Assembly (NCBI RefSeq): GCF_004126535.1
Contig: NZ_PPCV01000005.1
Span: forward strand, 205,883 to 269,882
From: Propioniciclava flava
GTDB taxonomy: Bacteria; Actinomycetota; Actinomycetes; Propionibacteriales; Propionibacteriaceae
Direction of reading: 5' to 3'
Length of the DNA: 64,000 bases
The notes below the pieces were generated by a model. It saw only the letters and a list, made by a program, of their open reading frames with translations, ran no database searches and was not told the origin of the DNA. Of the stretch, positions 18,432 through 28,700 are shown in pieces; position 1 is the stretch's first letter; each line of letters opens with the position of its first letter. The position numbers were made by a program, and so were the translations under genes.

Positions 18432-19679
18432 GTGATCGTGGGGCAGGCTGGGGACATGCCTCAGCATGACGCCCCGCTCGGAGCTTTGGGCCAGCCGCTC
18501 GTTTCCGTCACGCACAGCCATGGAGGTGGCGCCCACACCCATCATGTGCCTGCGGGGGCGGATCCCCATGCGCTACCGCGGCTTCATGTCACCGGTCGCA
18601 TGCTGCCCGACGCTGAGCCCGTCGAATTCTGGATTGTCGAGGGCGCCGTCACCTTCGAACGTGTGAGGGGTGCCACGACGTTGGCCACCGATGCGTGGAT
18701 CATGCCGGGCCTTGTCGATGCGCACTGCCATATCGGGCTCGACGCCCACGGGGCGGTCGATGCGGCGGCGGCCGAACGGCAAGCGATCACCGATCGTGAC
18801 GCCGGAACGCTACTCGTCCGCGACGCTGGTTCCCCGGCCGATACGCACTGGATCGACGAGCGTGCCGACCTGCCCCGCATCATCCGAGCCGGACGTCACA
18901 TTGCCCGTCCTCGGCGCTACATCCGCAACTTCGCCGTCGAGGTCGACCCCGTGGACGTGGTGGCCGAAGTTCGCACGCAGGCGCGACGCGGCGACGGGTG
19001 GGTCAAGCTGGTGGGCGACTGGATTGACCGAGACGCAGGGGACCTACGTCCGCTGTGGCCGGTCGACACGGTCCGTCAGGCGATTGCAGCCGCCCACGAA
19101 GAAGGGGCGCGGGTCACGGCTCACACCTTCGACGAGCAAGCCGTGGCCGAACTGGTGGAGGCGGGGATCGACGGGATCGAGCACGGCACCGGTCTCGACG
19201 ACGCCACGATTGCCCTGATGGCGTCACGAGGCGTCGCCTTGGTGCCCACGCTCATCAACATCGAGACGTTTCCGAGCATCGCTGCGGCTGCGGACGCGAA
19301 GTTCCCCACCTACGCGGCTCATATGCGCGCCCTGCATGCCCGACGGTTCGAGACGATCGGCAAGGCCTACGACGCAGGCGTCCCCATCTATGCGGGAACC
19401 GATGCGGGAGGGACGCTGGCGCACGGGATCCTGCCCGATGAGATCGCCTTGCTAGCCCGGGTCGGTGGGGCGGAGTTTGCGCTGGGGGCCGCGTCTTGGC
19501 GGGCCCGGGCCTGGCTTGGTGCCGAGCAGCTCACCGAGGGGGCCTCAGCAGACCTGATCGTGTGCGCGCATGACCCGCGCGCCGATCTGCAGGAGGTGCG
19601 CCGCCCGCTCGCCATCGTGTTGCGGGGCAGGGTGATCACCCCTGCCGAGGAGCACCACGGCGGCGATCACCGGCATTGA
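18432..19679 (+). CDS. Metal-dependent amidohydrolase with His-rich ends
   Basis: This 415-residue protein of the amidohydrolase superfamily (imidazolonepropionase-like/prolidase-like branch) is presumably a cytoplasmic metal-dependent hydrolase. It shows the metal-binding DAHCHIG motif (about residue 95), KLVGDWID with the bridging Lys, TAHTFDE, GIEHGTG and the catalytic AGTDAGG. Unusually, the N-terminus carries an [11 protein letters not shown] cluster and the last residues are [10 protein letters not shown], suggesting metal capture. The start could be GTG 18432 or ATG 18456 (MPQHDAPLG). It lies between ffh and rpsP. Substrate is unknown. Confidence 0.8.
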   Translation: MIVGQAGDMPQHDAPLGALGQPLVSVTHSHGGGAHTHHVPAGADPHALPRLHVTGRMLPDAEPVEFWIVEGAVTFERVRGATTLATDAWIMPGLVDAHCHIGLDAHGAVDAAAAERQAITDRDAGTLLVRDAGSPADTHWIDERADLPRIIRAGRHIARPRRYIRNFAVEVDPVDVVAEVRTQARRGDGWVKLVGDWIDRDAGDLRPLWPVDTVRQAIAAAHEEGARVTAHTFDEQAVAELVEAGIDGIEHGTGLDDATIALMASRGVALVPTLINIETFPSIAAAADAKFPTYAAHMRALHARRFETIGKAYDAGVPIYAGTDAGGTLAHGILPDEIALLARVGGAEFALGAASWRARAWLGAEQLTEGASADLIVCAHDPRADLQEVRRPLAIVLRGRVITPAEEHHGGDHRH

Positions 19680-19743
19680 TGCCAGCCGGGGAGGCCGCTG
19701 GGTGGCAGACCGGGCGGGTCCTCGCGGGGCTAGGGCGGTGTCG

Positions 19744-19774
19744 TTCGCCCCATTCCGGGGTCGTCTGGCACAAT
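19744..19774 (+). promoter_or_regulatory. Possible promoter of rpsP operon
   Basis: TTCGCC (19744-19749) and CACAAT (19769-19774) are spaced 19 bp apart, giving an rpsP leader of ~140 nt. The rest of 19680-19918 shows no gene. The match is only moderate. Confidence 0.3.
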
Positions 19775-19918
19775 GGACGATGCGCTGTGCGCGCAGGTGC
19801 CCTCTCACGCCCGCCTGCACAGTCCACCCGAGCGGAACCGAAGCCGTCCCACAGCGGAGATTCCACTCACCCGTCAGCCCACACAGCGTGGGCACGTTCC
19901 TACAGGAGAACCACACAC

Positions 19919-20377
19919 GTGGCCGTCAAGATTCGTCTCAAGCGGATGGGCAAGATCCGCAACGCGCAGTACCGCATCGTCGTCATGGACTCCCGCACCA
20001 AGCGCGATGGCCGCGCGATCGAGGAGATCGGCATCTACCAGCCGAAGTCTGATCCGTCGGTGATCGAGGTCAAGTCCGAGCGCGCTCTGTACTGGCTCGG
20101 CGTCGGCGCGCAGCCGAGCGAGACCGTCGTGAAGCTGCTCACCCTCTCCGGTGACTGGCAGAAGTTCAAGGGCACCAACGAGCCCTCCGGGATCAAGCCC
20201 CAGCCCGAGAAGGCCGACAAGCTCGCCGCCTTCAACAAGGCCCTGGCCGAGGCGGACGACGAGCCCGCGTCGGGCGCGATCACCTCGCGCAAGGCCAAGG
20301 CCGCTGAGGCCGAGGCGGAGACCGAAGCCGTCGACGAGGCTGAGGCTGTCGTCGAGGCCGCGGCCGAAGAGGCCTGA
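19919..20377 (+). CDS. rpsP: 30S ribosomal protein S16
   Basis: S16 is an early-binding protein of the 30S subunit. The first ~80 residues are the conserved S16 fold ([34 protein letters not shown]). The remaining ~70 are an Ala/Glu-rich acidic extension typical of actinobacterial S16. Start is GTG 19919, with AGGAG at about 19902-19907. The open frame extends upstream to 19676 but that part has no S16 similarity. khpA follows by 2 bp. Confidence 0.97.
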   Translation: MAVKIRLKRMGKIRNAQYRIVVMDSRTKRDGRAIEEIGIYQPKSDPSVIEVKSERALYWLGVGAQPSETVVKLLTLSGDWQKFKGTNEPSGIKPQPEKADKLAAFNKALAEADDEPASGAITSRKAKAAEAEAETEAVDEAEAVVEAAAEEA

Positions 20378-20379
20378 TC

Positions 20380-20631
20380 ATGCTGGCGGATGCGCTGGAG
20401 CACCTCGTCCGTGGGTTGGTTACCAACCCCGACGACGTGTCGGTGGCTGACCTGGAACGTCGTCGGGTGCGCACCCTTGAGGTGCGCGTCAACCCCGAAG
20501 ACATCGGGAAAGTCATCGGACGCCAGGGGCGCACCGCGGGCGCGTTGCGCACCGTGATCGGTGCGCTGGCTGGTCGCGAGCAGGTCCGCGTCGACTTCGT
20601 CGATGTCGACCGACGCCCACGTCGGCACTGA
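20380..20631 (+). CDS. khpA: KH-domain RNA-binding protein (KhpA/YlqC family)
   Basis: This 83-residue single KH-domain protein is almost always encoded between rpsP and rimM in Gram-positive bacteria. The GxxG RNA-binding loop is IGRQGR, in the segment EDIGKVIGRQGRTAGALRTV. In Firmicutes the homologue forms a complex with a second KH protein and affects cell division; the role here is inferred. The start ATG 20380 lies 2 bp after the rpsP stop. A strong hairpin follows immediately. Confidence 0.92.
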   Translation: MLADALEHLVRGLVTNPDDVSVADLERRRVRTLEVRVNPEDIGKVIGRQGRTAGALRTVIGALAGREQVRVDFVDVDRRPRRH

Positions 20632-20643
20632 TTTACTGCGCCA

Positions 20644-20688
20644 CGGTCCCCGGATCGGACGAGGTTCGCCTCGTACGACCGGGGGCCG
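20644..20688 (+). terminator. Strong hairpin between khpA and rimM
   Basis: A ~19-bp stem runs from CGGTCCCCGG (20644-20653) through GACGAGG, with a TTCG loop at 20665-20668, and back through CCTCGT to CCGGGGGCCG (ending 20688). It has one mismatch and one bulge and is followed by TTTGGCGTT. It looks like a terminator or attenuator between rpsP-khpA and rimM-trmD. Confidence 0.55.
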
Positions 20689-20730
20689 TTTGGCGTTATC
20701 CCACACCACACAGCAGGCGGAAGGCAGGCG

Positions 20731-21279
20731 ATGGACGGATTTGAGGACGTCCTTATCGGGACAATCGGACGCGCGCACGGACTGCGTGGTGAGGTCAGCG
20801 TGCGGGTGCGCACCGATGATCCCGACCTGCGCTTCGTCGCCGGCGGATCGGTCCTGATCGACGGTAAGCCGCGGGAACTGGCCTCGGTGCGCTGGCATTC
20901 CGGGACGCTGCTGATCAGGTTGGCTGGCGCGGCCGACCGCACGGCGGCTGAAGCGCTGCGCGGCACCGACCTGTGGGCGCGTGTTCCCGCGGATGCTCTT
21001 CCGGCTGAGGAGGACGCCTACTACGACCGTCAGTTGGTGGGTTTGAGCGTGAAGGATGCCAACGGGGTTCGCGTGGGTGCCATCAGCGAGGTCCGTCATC
21101 TCCCCGCCCAAGACATGTTGGTGGTGAGCACCACCCAGGGCGAACGGCTGGTGCCGTTTGTAGCCGCGCTCGTCCCGGTGGTGGACGTGGCCTCCGGATT
21201 CGTCCAGGTCGCCGACCTCATTGGCTTGCTGAGCGACCCCGATGAGCCGACGCCAGTCAGCGATGCGGAGGAGAGCTGA
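20731..21279 (+). CDS. rimM: Ribosome maturation factor RimM
   Basis: RimM binds S19 and helps mature the 16S rRNA head domain. This 182-residue protein has the N-terminal RimM barrel ([16 protein letters not shown]) and the PRC-barrel C-terminal domain ([32 protein letters not shown]). GGCGGAAGGCAGG just upstream of ATG 20731 supports the start. Its stop overlaps the trmD start by one base (TGATG), so the two are co-translated. Confidence 0.95.
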   Translation: MDGFEDVLIGTIGRAHGLRGEVSVRVRTDDPDLRFVAGGSVLIDGKPRELASVRWHSGTLLIRLAGAADRTAAEALRGTDLWARVPADALPAEEDAYYDRQLVGLSVKDANGVRVGAISEVRHLPAQDMLVVSTTQGERLVPFVAALVPVVDVASGFVQVADLIGLLSDPDEPTPVSDAEES

Positions 21280-21983
21280 TGTACGCCGACATTGTCACGA
21301 TCTTCCCGGACTACTTCGCCCCGCTCGATCTTTCGCTGGTCGGCAAGGCGCGCCGAGCCGGCTTGGTGAACTGGCAGGTGCACGACCTACGCTCATGGAC
21401 CCATGACCGCCACCACACCGTCGACGACACCCCATACGGCGGGGGCGCAGGCATGGTGATGAAGCCTGAACCGTGGGGTGAAGCGCTCGACGACCTCCTT
21501 GATCGTGCCTGGTCGACGCCGACCCTGATCATCCCCACGCCAGCGGGGGAGCCGTTCTCCCAGGCGCTCGCCTATGAGTGGGCCGCCGCGTCCCATGTGG
21601 TGTTCGCTTGCGGCCGCTACGAGGGGATCGATGCACGGGTTGCGCAGTACGCGGCCACGCGGATGCCGGTGCGGGAGGTCAGCATCGGCGACTATGTGCT
21701 CAACGGGGGCGAGGTCGCCGTCTTGGCCATGATGGAGGCGATCGTGCGGCTGGTGCCCGGGGTCGTGGGCAACCCGGAGAGCCTGGTGGAGGAGTCGCAC
21801 GCGGTGGGCTCTGGGCTGCTGGAGTACCCCGCCTACACCAAACCTGTCTCATGGCGGGGGTGGGATGTTCCCGAGGTGCTCTTGTCGGGGCATCACGGTC
21901 GTGTGGAGGCGTGGCGTCAGGAGCGATCGCGTGAACGGACGGCAGCCGTCCGTCCGGACCTCCTCGACGCGGACAACGCGTGA
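21279..21983 (+). CDS. trmD: tRNA (guanine(37)-N1)-methyltransferase TrmD
   Basis: TrmD makes m1G37 next to the anticodon of several tRNAs and prevents +1 frameshifting. It is a 234-residue SPOUT-class enzyme with [27 protein letters not shown] and the knot motif [13 protein letters not shown]. The C-terminal domain ([28 protein letters not shown]) is complete. It overlaps rimM by one base. rplS, which normally follows directly, lies 6.3 kb further on. Confidence 0.97.
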   Translation: MYADIVTIFPDYFAPLDLSLVGKARRAGLVNWQVHDLRSWTHDRHHTVDDTPYGGGAGMVMKPEPWGEALDDLLDRAWSTPTLIIPTPAGEPFSQALAYEWAAASHVVFACGRYEGIDARVAQYAATRMPVREVSIGDYVLNGGEVAVLAMMEAIVRLVPGVVGNPESLVEESHAVGSGLLEYPAYTKPVSWRGWDVPEVLLSGHHGRVEAWRQERSRERTAAVRPDLLDADNA

Positions 21984-22064
21984 TTTACGTCACTAACACA
22001 ATGCGTAAATAGGCTAGCCGGACCCTGATTTGGACGTTTTCGTCCCGGTATCTGCAAAACGTCC
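21983..22064 (+). promoter_or_regulatory. Two perfect inverted repeats upstream of sdhC
   Basis: ATTTACG (21983-21989) and CGTAAAT (22004-22010) form a perfect 7-bp inverted repeat with a 14-bp spacer. GGACGTTTT (22032-22040) and AAAACGTCC (22056-22064) form a perfect 9-bp repeat with a 15-nt loop. The first could be an operator; the second could be an operator or a trmD terminator hairpin. A TAGGCT box (22010-22015) abuts the first. Confidence 0.45.
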
Positions 22065-22108
22065 GCGCAAGGCAACGCGGGGGGTGCAAGTTGTCTAGAG
22101 TGGGGCCC

Positions 22109-22809
22109 GTGGCGACAACAACACTGACTCCTCGACAGCGAGCAGTCCGGTCGACAGTGGCGCTGAAGGCCCTCATGGCCATCACCGGCCTGGTCATGAT
22201 CGGCTTCCTGCTCATGCACATGTACGGAAACCTCAAAGCGTTCTTGGGCGCTGAGGTCTTCGATCACTACGCGCACTGGCTCAAGACCGACCTGCTCTAC
22301 CCCTTGCTTCCCCAGGGCTGGTTCATTTGGATCTTCCGCTTCGTCCTGCTGGCGTGCATTGCCGCGCACATGTACGCGGCGGCCGTCCTCACCGGGCGTG
22401 CGCACGGTGCCCGCAGCACGAAGTACGTGACCACGGACCGCATCCAGGAGACCTACGCAGCCCGCACGATGCGGTGGGGCGGCGTGATCATCGTGGGCTT
22501 CCTGGTCTTCCACCTGCTGCAGTTCACCGTCCAGGCCGTGACCCCCGGCTTCACGCCTGGCACCTCTCCCTACGAGATGGTCGTCTTGAGCTTCCAGCAG
22601 TGGTGGCTCGTGCTGGCCTACGCCATCTGGATCGTTGCGGTGTGCATGCACGTCCGCCACGGTGTCTGGAGTGCGCTGACCACGCTCGGTGCGAACACCT
22701 CCCCGGGTGCCCGTCGATTCCTCGACGGTCTCGCGTGGGTCATTGCGGTGGTGTTGTTCGTCGGATTCATGATCATGCCGGTGGCCGTTCTCTTGGGGTG
22801 GATTAACTG

Positions 22810-22810
<1 letters not shown>
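22109..22810 (+). CDS. sdhC: Succinate dehydrogenase/fumarate reductase cytochrome b subunit
   Basis: This 233-residue, five-helix membrane anchor of complex II belongs to the b558 type found in actinobacteria, which binds haem and quinone. Candidate haem-ligand histidines occur in the membrane segments (LMHMYGN, AAHMYAA, FHLLQF, CMHVRHG). GTG 22109 ([13 protein letters not shown]) is chosen because a TAGAGT box ends 7 nt before it, suggesting a leaderless mRNA. GTG 22100 and TTG 22091 are possible upstream alternatives. It overlaps sdhA by one base. Confidence 0.92.
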
Positions 22811-24800
<1,990 letters not shown>

Positions 24801-24804
<4 letters not shown>

Positions 24805-25553
24805 ACATCAACCTGCGAGTCTGGCGGCAGCCGAATGCCCAAACGCCGGGCAAGATGGTGTCGTACCGGGTCGAGGGTGTCTCTGAAGACATGTCGTTCC
24901 TCGAAATGCTCGACCTGCTGAACGAGGACCTCACGGTCAAGGGCGAAGAGCCGGTGGCTTTCGACCACGACTGCCGCGAAGGTATCTGCGGTATGTGTGG
25001 CGTCGTCATCAACGGTGCCGCCCACGGCCGGTCCGCGTCCCCGGTGCCGACCACCACGTGCCAGTTGCACATGCGGTCGTTCGCTGACGAGGCGACGATC
25101 GACGTGGAGCCGTGGCGGGCGGGTGCTTTCCCGGTCATTAAGGACCTGGTGGTAGACCGCACGGCCTTCGACCGGATCATCCAGGCGGGCGGCTTCATCA
25201 GCGTCAATGCCGGATCGGCCCCTGAAGCCCACTCGGTGCCGGCGCCCAAGGCCGAGGCGGATCGTGCGTTCGACGCAGCGACCTGCATCGGGTGTGGCGC
25301 CTGTGTGGCGGCGTGCCCGAATGGTTCGGGCATGTTGTTCACGTCCGCGAAGATCACGCACCTGGCGATGCTGCCGCAGGGCCAGCCCGAGCGGTACACG
25401 CGCGTGCGGACCATGGTCGCCCAGCATGACGACGAGGGCTTCGGTGGCTGCTCCAACATCGGTGAGTGTGCGGCGGTCTGCCCCAAGCAGATCCCGCTGG
25501 ACACCATCAGCCAACTCAACCGTGACTTGATGAAGTCGCTGTTCAAGCGCTGA
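24801..25553 (+). CDS. sdhB: Succinate dehydrogenase/fumarate reductase iron-sulfur subunit
   Basis: This 250-residue electron-transfer subunit has three clusters. The 2Fe-2S ligands lie in [16 protein letters not shown] plus a downstream TCQLH, the 4Fe-4S ligands in [12 protein letters not shown], and the 3Fe-4S ligands in [21 protein letters not shown] 24801 overlaps the sdhA stop by 4 bp and gives the natural beginning NINLRVWRQ. The upstream open frame lies inside sdhA. A strong terminator follows, closing the sdhCAB operon. Confidence 0.95.
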
Positions 25554-25576
25554 TTCGATCACCTCATTGCGCCAAG

Positions 25577-25607
25577 GGCGCCGTTCCCGACGTAAGGGGA
25601 CGGCGCC
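25577..25607 (+). terminator. Intrinsic-type terminator after sdhB
   Basis: GGCGCCGTTCCC (25577-25588) pairs with GGGGACGGCGCC (25596-25607) around a 7-nt loop, with a single G-T pair. It is followed by GTTGGCGTTT. Confidence 0.75.
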
Positions 25608-25764
25608 GTTGGCGTTTGGCCTCTCGTTGCTGCGCTGTTGCCGTTCGCGACCGCTCCGCGGGTGGACTCGGTAGCCTGAGCCCATCGGCAAGGACGCCCG
25701 CGCCTGACTCGGACTGTTCGGTTGCGCCTACCCGCCGTGGAAGATGAGCACGACAGGAGAGCAC

Positions 25765-26622
25765 ATGCCCGCCCGCTCCGGCAGCGACGAGGTTCCAGCA
25801 GGATCGGCCCCGGCGGTGATCCGCGCGGTGCGGATCTTGGACGCGTTGGCGGACAGCCCCACCGGCTTTCTCACCCTGTCGGATCTTGCCCGAGAGGTGG
25901 GAATCCCGAAGTCCTCCGCAAGCGCCATCTGCCTAGCACTGGAGGCTGGCAAGCTCATTCATCGCGAAGACATTGGCTATCGCCTGGGGCGTCGCAGCGT
26001 CGAGTTGGGCGGGGCTTACCTCGCTCGCATGGATCAGGTCACGGAGTTCTACGACGTGTGTAGCAGTTCAGAGCTCTTTCGCCACGAAACACTACGGCTC
26101 AACGTCTTGGCGGGGATCGACACCTTGTGCGTCGCCCGCTACGAGGGGCACCCGGCACTGCGACTGACCTCCGGTATCGGCGACAAGTTCCCGGCCCATG
26201 CGACGGCCCAGGGAAAGGCCCTGTTGGCACGTCTGGATGACGCCGAGGTCAGGCGCATCTTTCACGGGTTGCCACGGCTGGAGGTCGCTACCGCGAAGAC
26301 GATGAGGGAACTCCCCGCCTTGCTGGACGATCTTCGCGCGACCCGGGAGCGTGGCTTTGCCGTGGATGAGGGGGAGGCCGCCGACCATGTCGTTGGCCTG
26401 GCCGTCACGGTGCCGACACGAGGGGTGCGCAGCCCGATGCTGGCGGTGTCGGTCACGTTGCTGGACTGGGAGGCAACCACCGAGCGTCGGATCCGTATGG
26501 TCGCCGGGTTGCGCGAAGTGGCTCGGGCCCTGGGGAATCCCATGTCGTCCACGGGTGCGGGGGAGGCCACGCCGTCTTCGGGACTGGCCTCTCGCCATGG
26601 TGGTTCGCCCGTGAACACATGA
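25765..26622 (+). CDS. IclR-family transcriptional regulator
   Basis: This ~285-residue regulator has an N-terminal winged helix-turn-helix (AVIRAVRILDALADSP, LSDLAREVGIPKSSASAICLAL) and an IclR effector-binding domain (GDKFPAHATAQGKALLA, RGFAVDEGEAADHVVGLAVTV). ATG 25765 with AGGAG 5 nt upstream (25755-25759) is preferred over ATG 25744. It is followed by a transporter gene in the same direction, so it probably controls uptake and use of a small organic acid or sugar. The effector cannot be told from the sequence. A TCGAA/TTCGA palindrome lies between the two genes. Confidence 0.88.
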   Translation: MPARSGSDEVPAGSAPAVIRAVRILDALADSPTGFLTLSDLAREVGIPKSSASAICLALEAGKLIHREDIGYRLGRRSVELGGAYLARMDQVTEFYDVCSSSELFRHETLRLNVLAGIDTLCVARYEGHPALRLTSGIGDKFPAHATAQGKALLARLDDAEVRRIFHGLPRLEVATAKTMRELPALLDDLRATRERGFAVDEGEAADHVVGLAVTVPTRGVRSPMLAVSVTLLDWEATTERRIRMVAGLREVARALGNPMSSTGAGEATPSSGLASRHGGSPVNT

Positions 26623-26627
26623 GATCG

Positions 26628-26641
26628 TCGAATGTGTTCGA
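26628..26641. promoter_or_regulatory. Candidate IclR operator upstream of the transporter gene
   Basis: TCGAA-TGTG-TTCGA is a perfect 5-bp inverted repeat just after the regulator stop codon, with a second half-like TGTTCGAT at about 26654-26661. A CATACT box at 26670-26675 could be the -10 of the transporter gene. Assignment to the adjacent IclR protein is inference. Confidence 0.4.
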
Positions 26642-26750
26642 TCTACTGTGCGCTGTTCGATAGAGAGTGCATACTGAGGGGGTCGGTGATCGTTGTGGCT
26701 CACCCGCGGCCATGAGGCTTCCGGCGTAGAAACGCTCGAAAGGAACCTCG

Positions 26751-28094
26751 ATGCCCCTCGCCTCAACTCCGGCTGCGCAGGAAGAGCACCACGTCGACCC
26801 TGACCAACTTCGACGCGCCACACTCGCGTCCTCCGTCGGGTCCGCGCTGGAGTACTACGACTTCTATATCTACGGTCTGGCCACCGCGCTGATCTTCGGA
26901 CCCTTGTTCTTCGGCCCCCTCGGGGATGCCGGAGCAACCATCGCAGCCTTCGGCACCTATGCGGTGGGGTTCGCGGCCCGCCCGATCGGCGGTTTGGTCT
27001 TCGGCCACCTCGGCGACAAAGTTGGCCGCAAATCCATCCTGATCATCACCATCGCCCTCATGGGTGGATCCAGCTTCCTCATCGGCTGCCTCCCCACCTA
27101 CGCGGCGGCGGGCATGGTGGGGCCGGTGCTCCTGGTAGTGCTGCGCATCCTGCAAGGTCTCGGCGCCGGTGCCGAGCAGGCCGGGGCGACGGTTCTCATC
27201 TCTGAGTTCGCACCCCCTCGACGCCGTGGCTTCTTCGCCTCGTTGCCGTTCGTCGGCATCCAACTCGGCACCGTGCTGGGTGCGGGCACCTTCGCGCTCA
27301 TCGCCTTGGCGCCCCACGAGGTTCTCTTCGGTTGGTTGTGGCGCCTTCCCTTCCTGCTGGGCGCAATCCTGGTCCTGGTCGCGGTCTGGATTCGCTTGAA
27401 GCTGAAGGAGTCTCCGACGTTCGAGGTCCTCGAGCGCGAAGACGGTGAAGAGCCGGTCAAGATGGGGCTCGGGGAAGCGCTGCGGACCTCGCGCAAGAAC
27501 ATCCTCATCGGCATCGGGTTGCGCATGGCCGAGAACGGGAACTCGTCGATCTACTCCGCCTTGCTGTTGTCGTTCATCGGGGGCATGGCGGTCTACAAGG
27601 GCCAGAACCCCGGTCCGCTGGGGGCCGTCATCGCGGCCGTCGTGTCGGCGATCATGGTCGTTGTGTTTGGCTTCCTGTCGGACAAGTACGGACGGGTGCG
27701 CGTCTACCGTTTCGGTGCGCTCTTCCAGGCGATCATCGCTCTGCCCGCCTTCTACTTGCTCACCTTGGGGCAGACCTGGCTAGTGTTCGTCGTCATGTCG
27801 GCCGGTATCGGCATCGGTGTCCAGGCAATGCTCGGGCCGCAGTGCGCGCTGCTGCCTGAACTCTTCGGCAACACCCACCGATACACCGGTGTGGCCATGT
27901 CCCGCGAGATCTCTGCGGTGTTGGCAGGCGGGATCGCCCCCTTGCTGGGTGCATCGTTGCTGGCTGTGACCGGCCATGCCTGGTGGGTCGTGGGCGGTTA
28001 CTCGCTGGTGCTCTCCCTCATCACCTTCGCGACCACCTTCGTGACGCCTGAGACGGCAGGGCGGTCTCTTACGGCGCTGGAGGATGCGTCTTGA
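26751..28094 (+). CDS. MFS transporter, metabolite:H+ symporter (MHS) family
   Basis: This 447-residue, 12-helix major facilitator belongs to the MHS group (relatives include ShiA, KgtP and ProP). The N-terminus is typical: ATLASSVGSALEYYDFYIYG, then GGLVFGHLGDKVGRKSIL (MFS loop 2-3 motif) and RILQGLGAGAEQAGA. LSDKYGRVRV is the matching motif in the second half. AAAGGAA upstream of ATG 26751 is the ribosome-binding site. It is encoded just after the IclR regulator and ends at a strong terminator. The cargo is probably a carboxylate or osmolyte, but the sequence does not settle which. Confidence 0.88.
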   Translation: MPLASTPAAQEEHHVDPDQLRRATLASSVGSALEYYDFYIYGLATALIFGPLFFGPLGDAGATIAAFGTYAVGFAARPIGGLVFGHLGDKVGRKSILIITIALMGGSSFLIGCLPTYAAAGMVGPVLLVVLRILQGLGAGAEQAGATVLISEFAPPRRRGFFASLPFVGIQLGTVLGAGTFALIALAPHEVLFGWLWRLPFLLGAILVLVAVWIRLKLKESPTFEVLEREDGEEPVKMGLGEALRTSRKNILIGIGLRMAENGNSSIYSALLLSFIGGMAVYKGQNPGPLGAVIAAVVSAIMVVVFGFLSDKYGRVRVYRFGALFQAIIALPAFYLLTLGQTWLVFVVMSAGIGIGVQAMLGPQCALLPELFGNTHRYTGVAMSREISAVLAGGIAPLLGASLLAVTGHAWWVVGGYSLVLSLITFATTFVTPETAGRSLTALEDAS

Positions 28095-28128
28095 GGTGAC
28101 GCGACGTCACCACGGCACTGACGTGAGG

Positions 28129-28157
28129 AAGGCGGGCCCCGCACCGGGGTCCGCCTT
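28129..28157 (+). terminator. Terminator after MHS transporter gene
   Basis: AAGGCGGGCCCC (28129-28140) pairs with GGGGTCCGCCTT (28146-28157) across a 5-nt loop with one G-T pair. It isolates rplS from the upstream accessory genes. Confidence 0.7.
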
Positions 28158-28219
28158 CCACGGCGAGAGGGCCTGCCCCCAGGAATGGAAAGGAACTGGT
28201 TCGCCAAGTGGAGTGCGGT

Positions 28220-28258
28220 GTGGCAAACTTGTGCAGGTTGTGCACGCGCTCCTGCCAC
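28220..28258 (+). promoter_or_regulatory. Nested stem-loop in the rplS leader
   Basis: GTGGCA (28220-28225) pairs with TGCCAC (28253-28258), and inside it GTGCA (28231-28235) pairs with TGCAC (28241-28245), leaving internal loops. It lies ~70 nt upstream of rplS and could be a ribosomal-protein leader for L19 autoregulation. There is no direct evidence beyond symmetry and position. Confidence 0.35.
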
Positions 28259-28329
28259 AGGGGGTTGGCGCGGCATGGCAGACGAACATCAATATGAGGT
28301 GACCTGTGGCACCGGCGAGGACGAATCCA

Positions 28330-28680
28330 ATGAACAAGCTCGTGGCGGACATCGCCGCCTCCCAGCTCCGCGATGACCTTCCTGACTTCCGCCCCGGCGA
28401 CTCGGTCAAGGTGCACGTGAAGGTGGTTGAAGGCACGCGTTCGCGTATCCAGGTCTTCGCTGGCGCGGTCATCGCGCGCAACGGCCGCGGGATCGGTGAG
28501 GCGTTCACCGTCCGCAAGGTCTCCTTCGGCACGGGTGTTGAGCGCACCTTCCCGCTGCACTCCCCGATCATCGACAAGATCGAGGTGGAGCGGCGCGGTG
28601 ACGTGCGGCGCGCCAAGCTGTACTACCTGCGTGGTCTTCACGGCAAGGCTGCCAAGATCAAGGAGAAGCGCGACCGCTGA
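28330..28680 (+). CDS. rplS: 50S ribosomal protein L19
   Basis: L19 sits at the 30S-50S interface. This 116-residue protein starts [20 protein letters not shown] at ATG 28330, with GAGG 9 nt upstream. The GTG at 28306 is an unlikely longer start. Conserved segments [30 protein letters not shown] and [17 protein letters not shown] are all present. It heads the rplS-lepB-rnhB unit and is separated from its usual partner trmD. Confidence 0.97.
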   Translation: MNKLVADIAASQLRDDLPDFRPGDSVKVHVKVVEGTRSRIQVFAGAVIARNGRGIGEAFTVRKVSFGTGVERTFPLHSPIIDKIEVERRGDVRRAKLYYLRGLHGKAAKIKEKRDR

Positions 28681-28700
28681 TCGCGTCAGGAGGGGATCGC

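Noticed and set aside
19676..19918. N-terminal extension of rpsP
   Set aside because: The added ~80 residues do not match S16, and AGGAG sits directly before GTG 19919.
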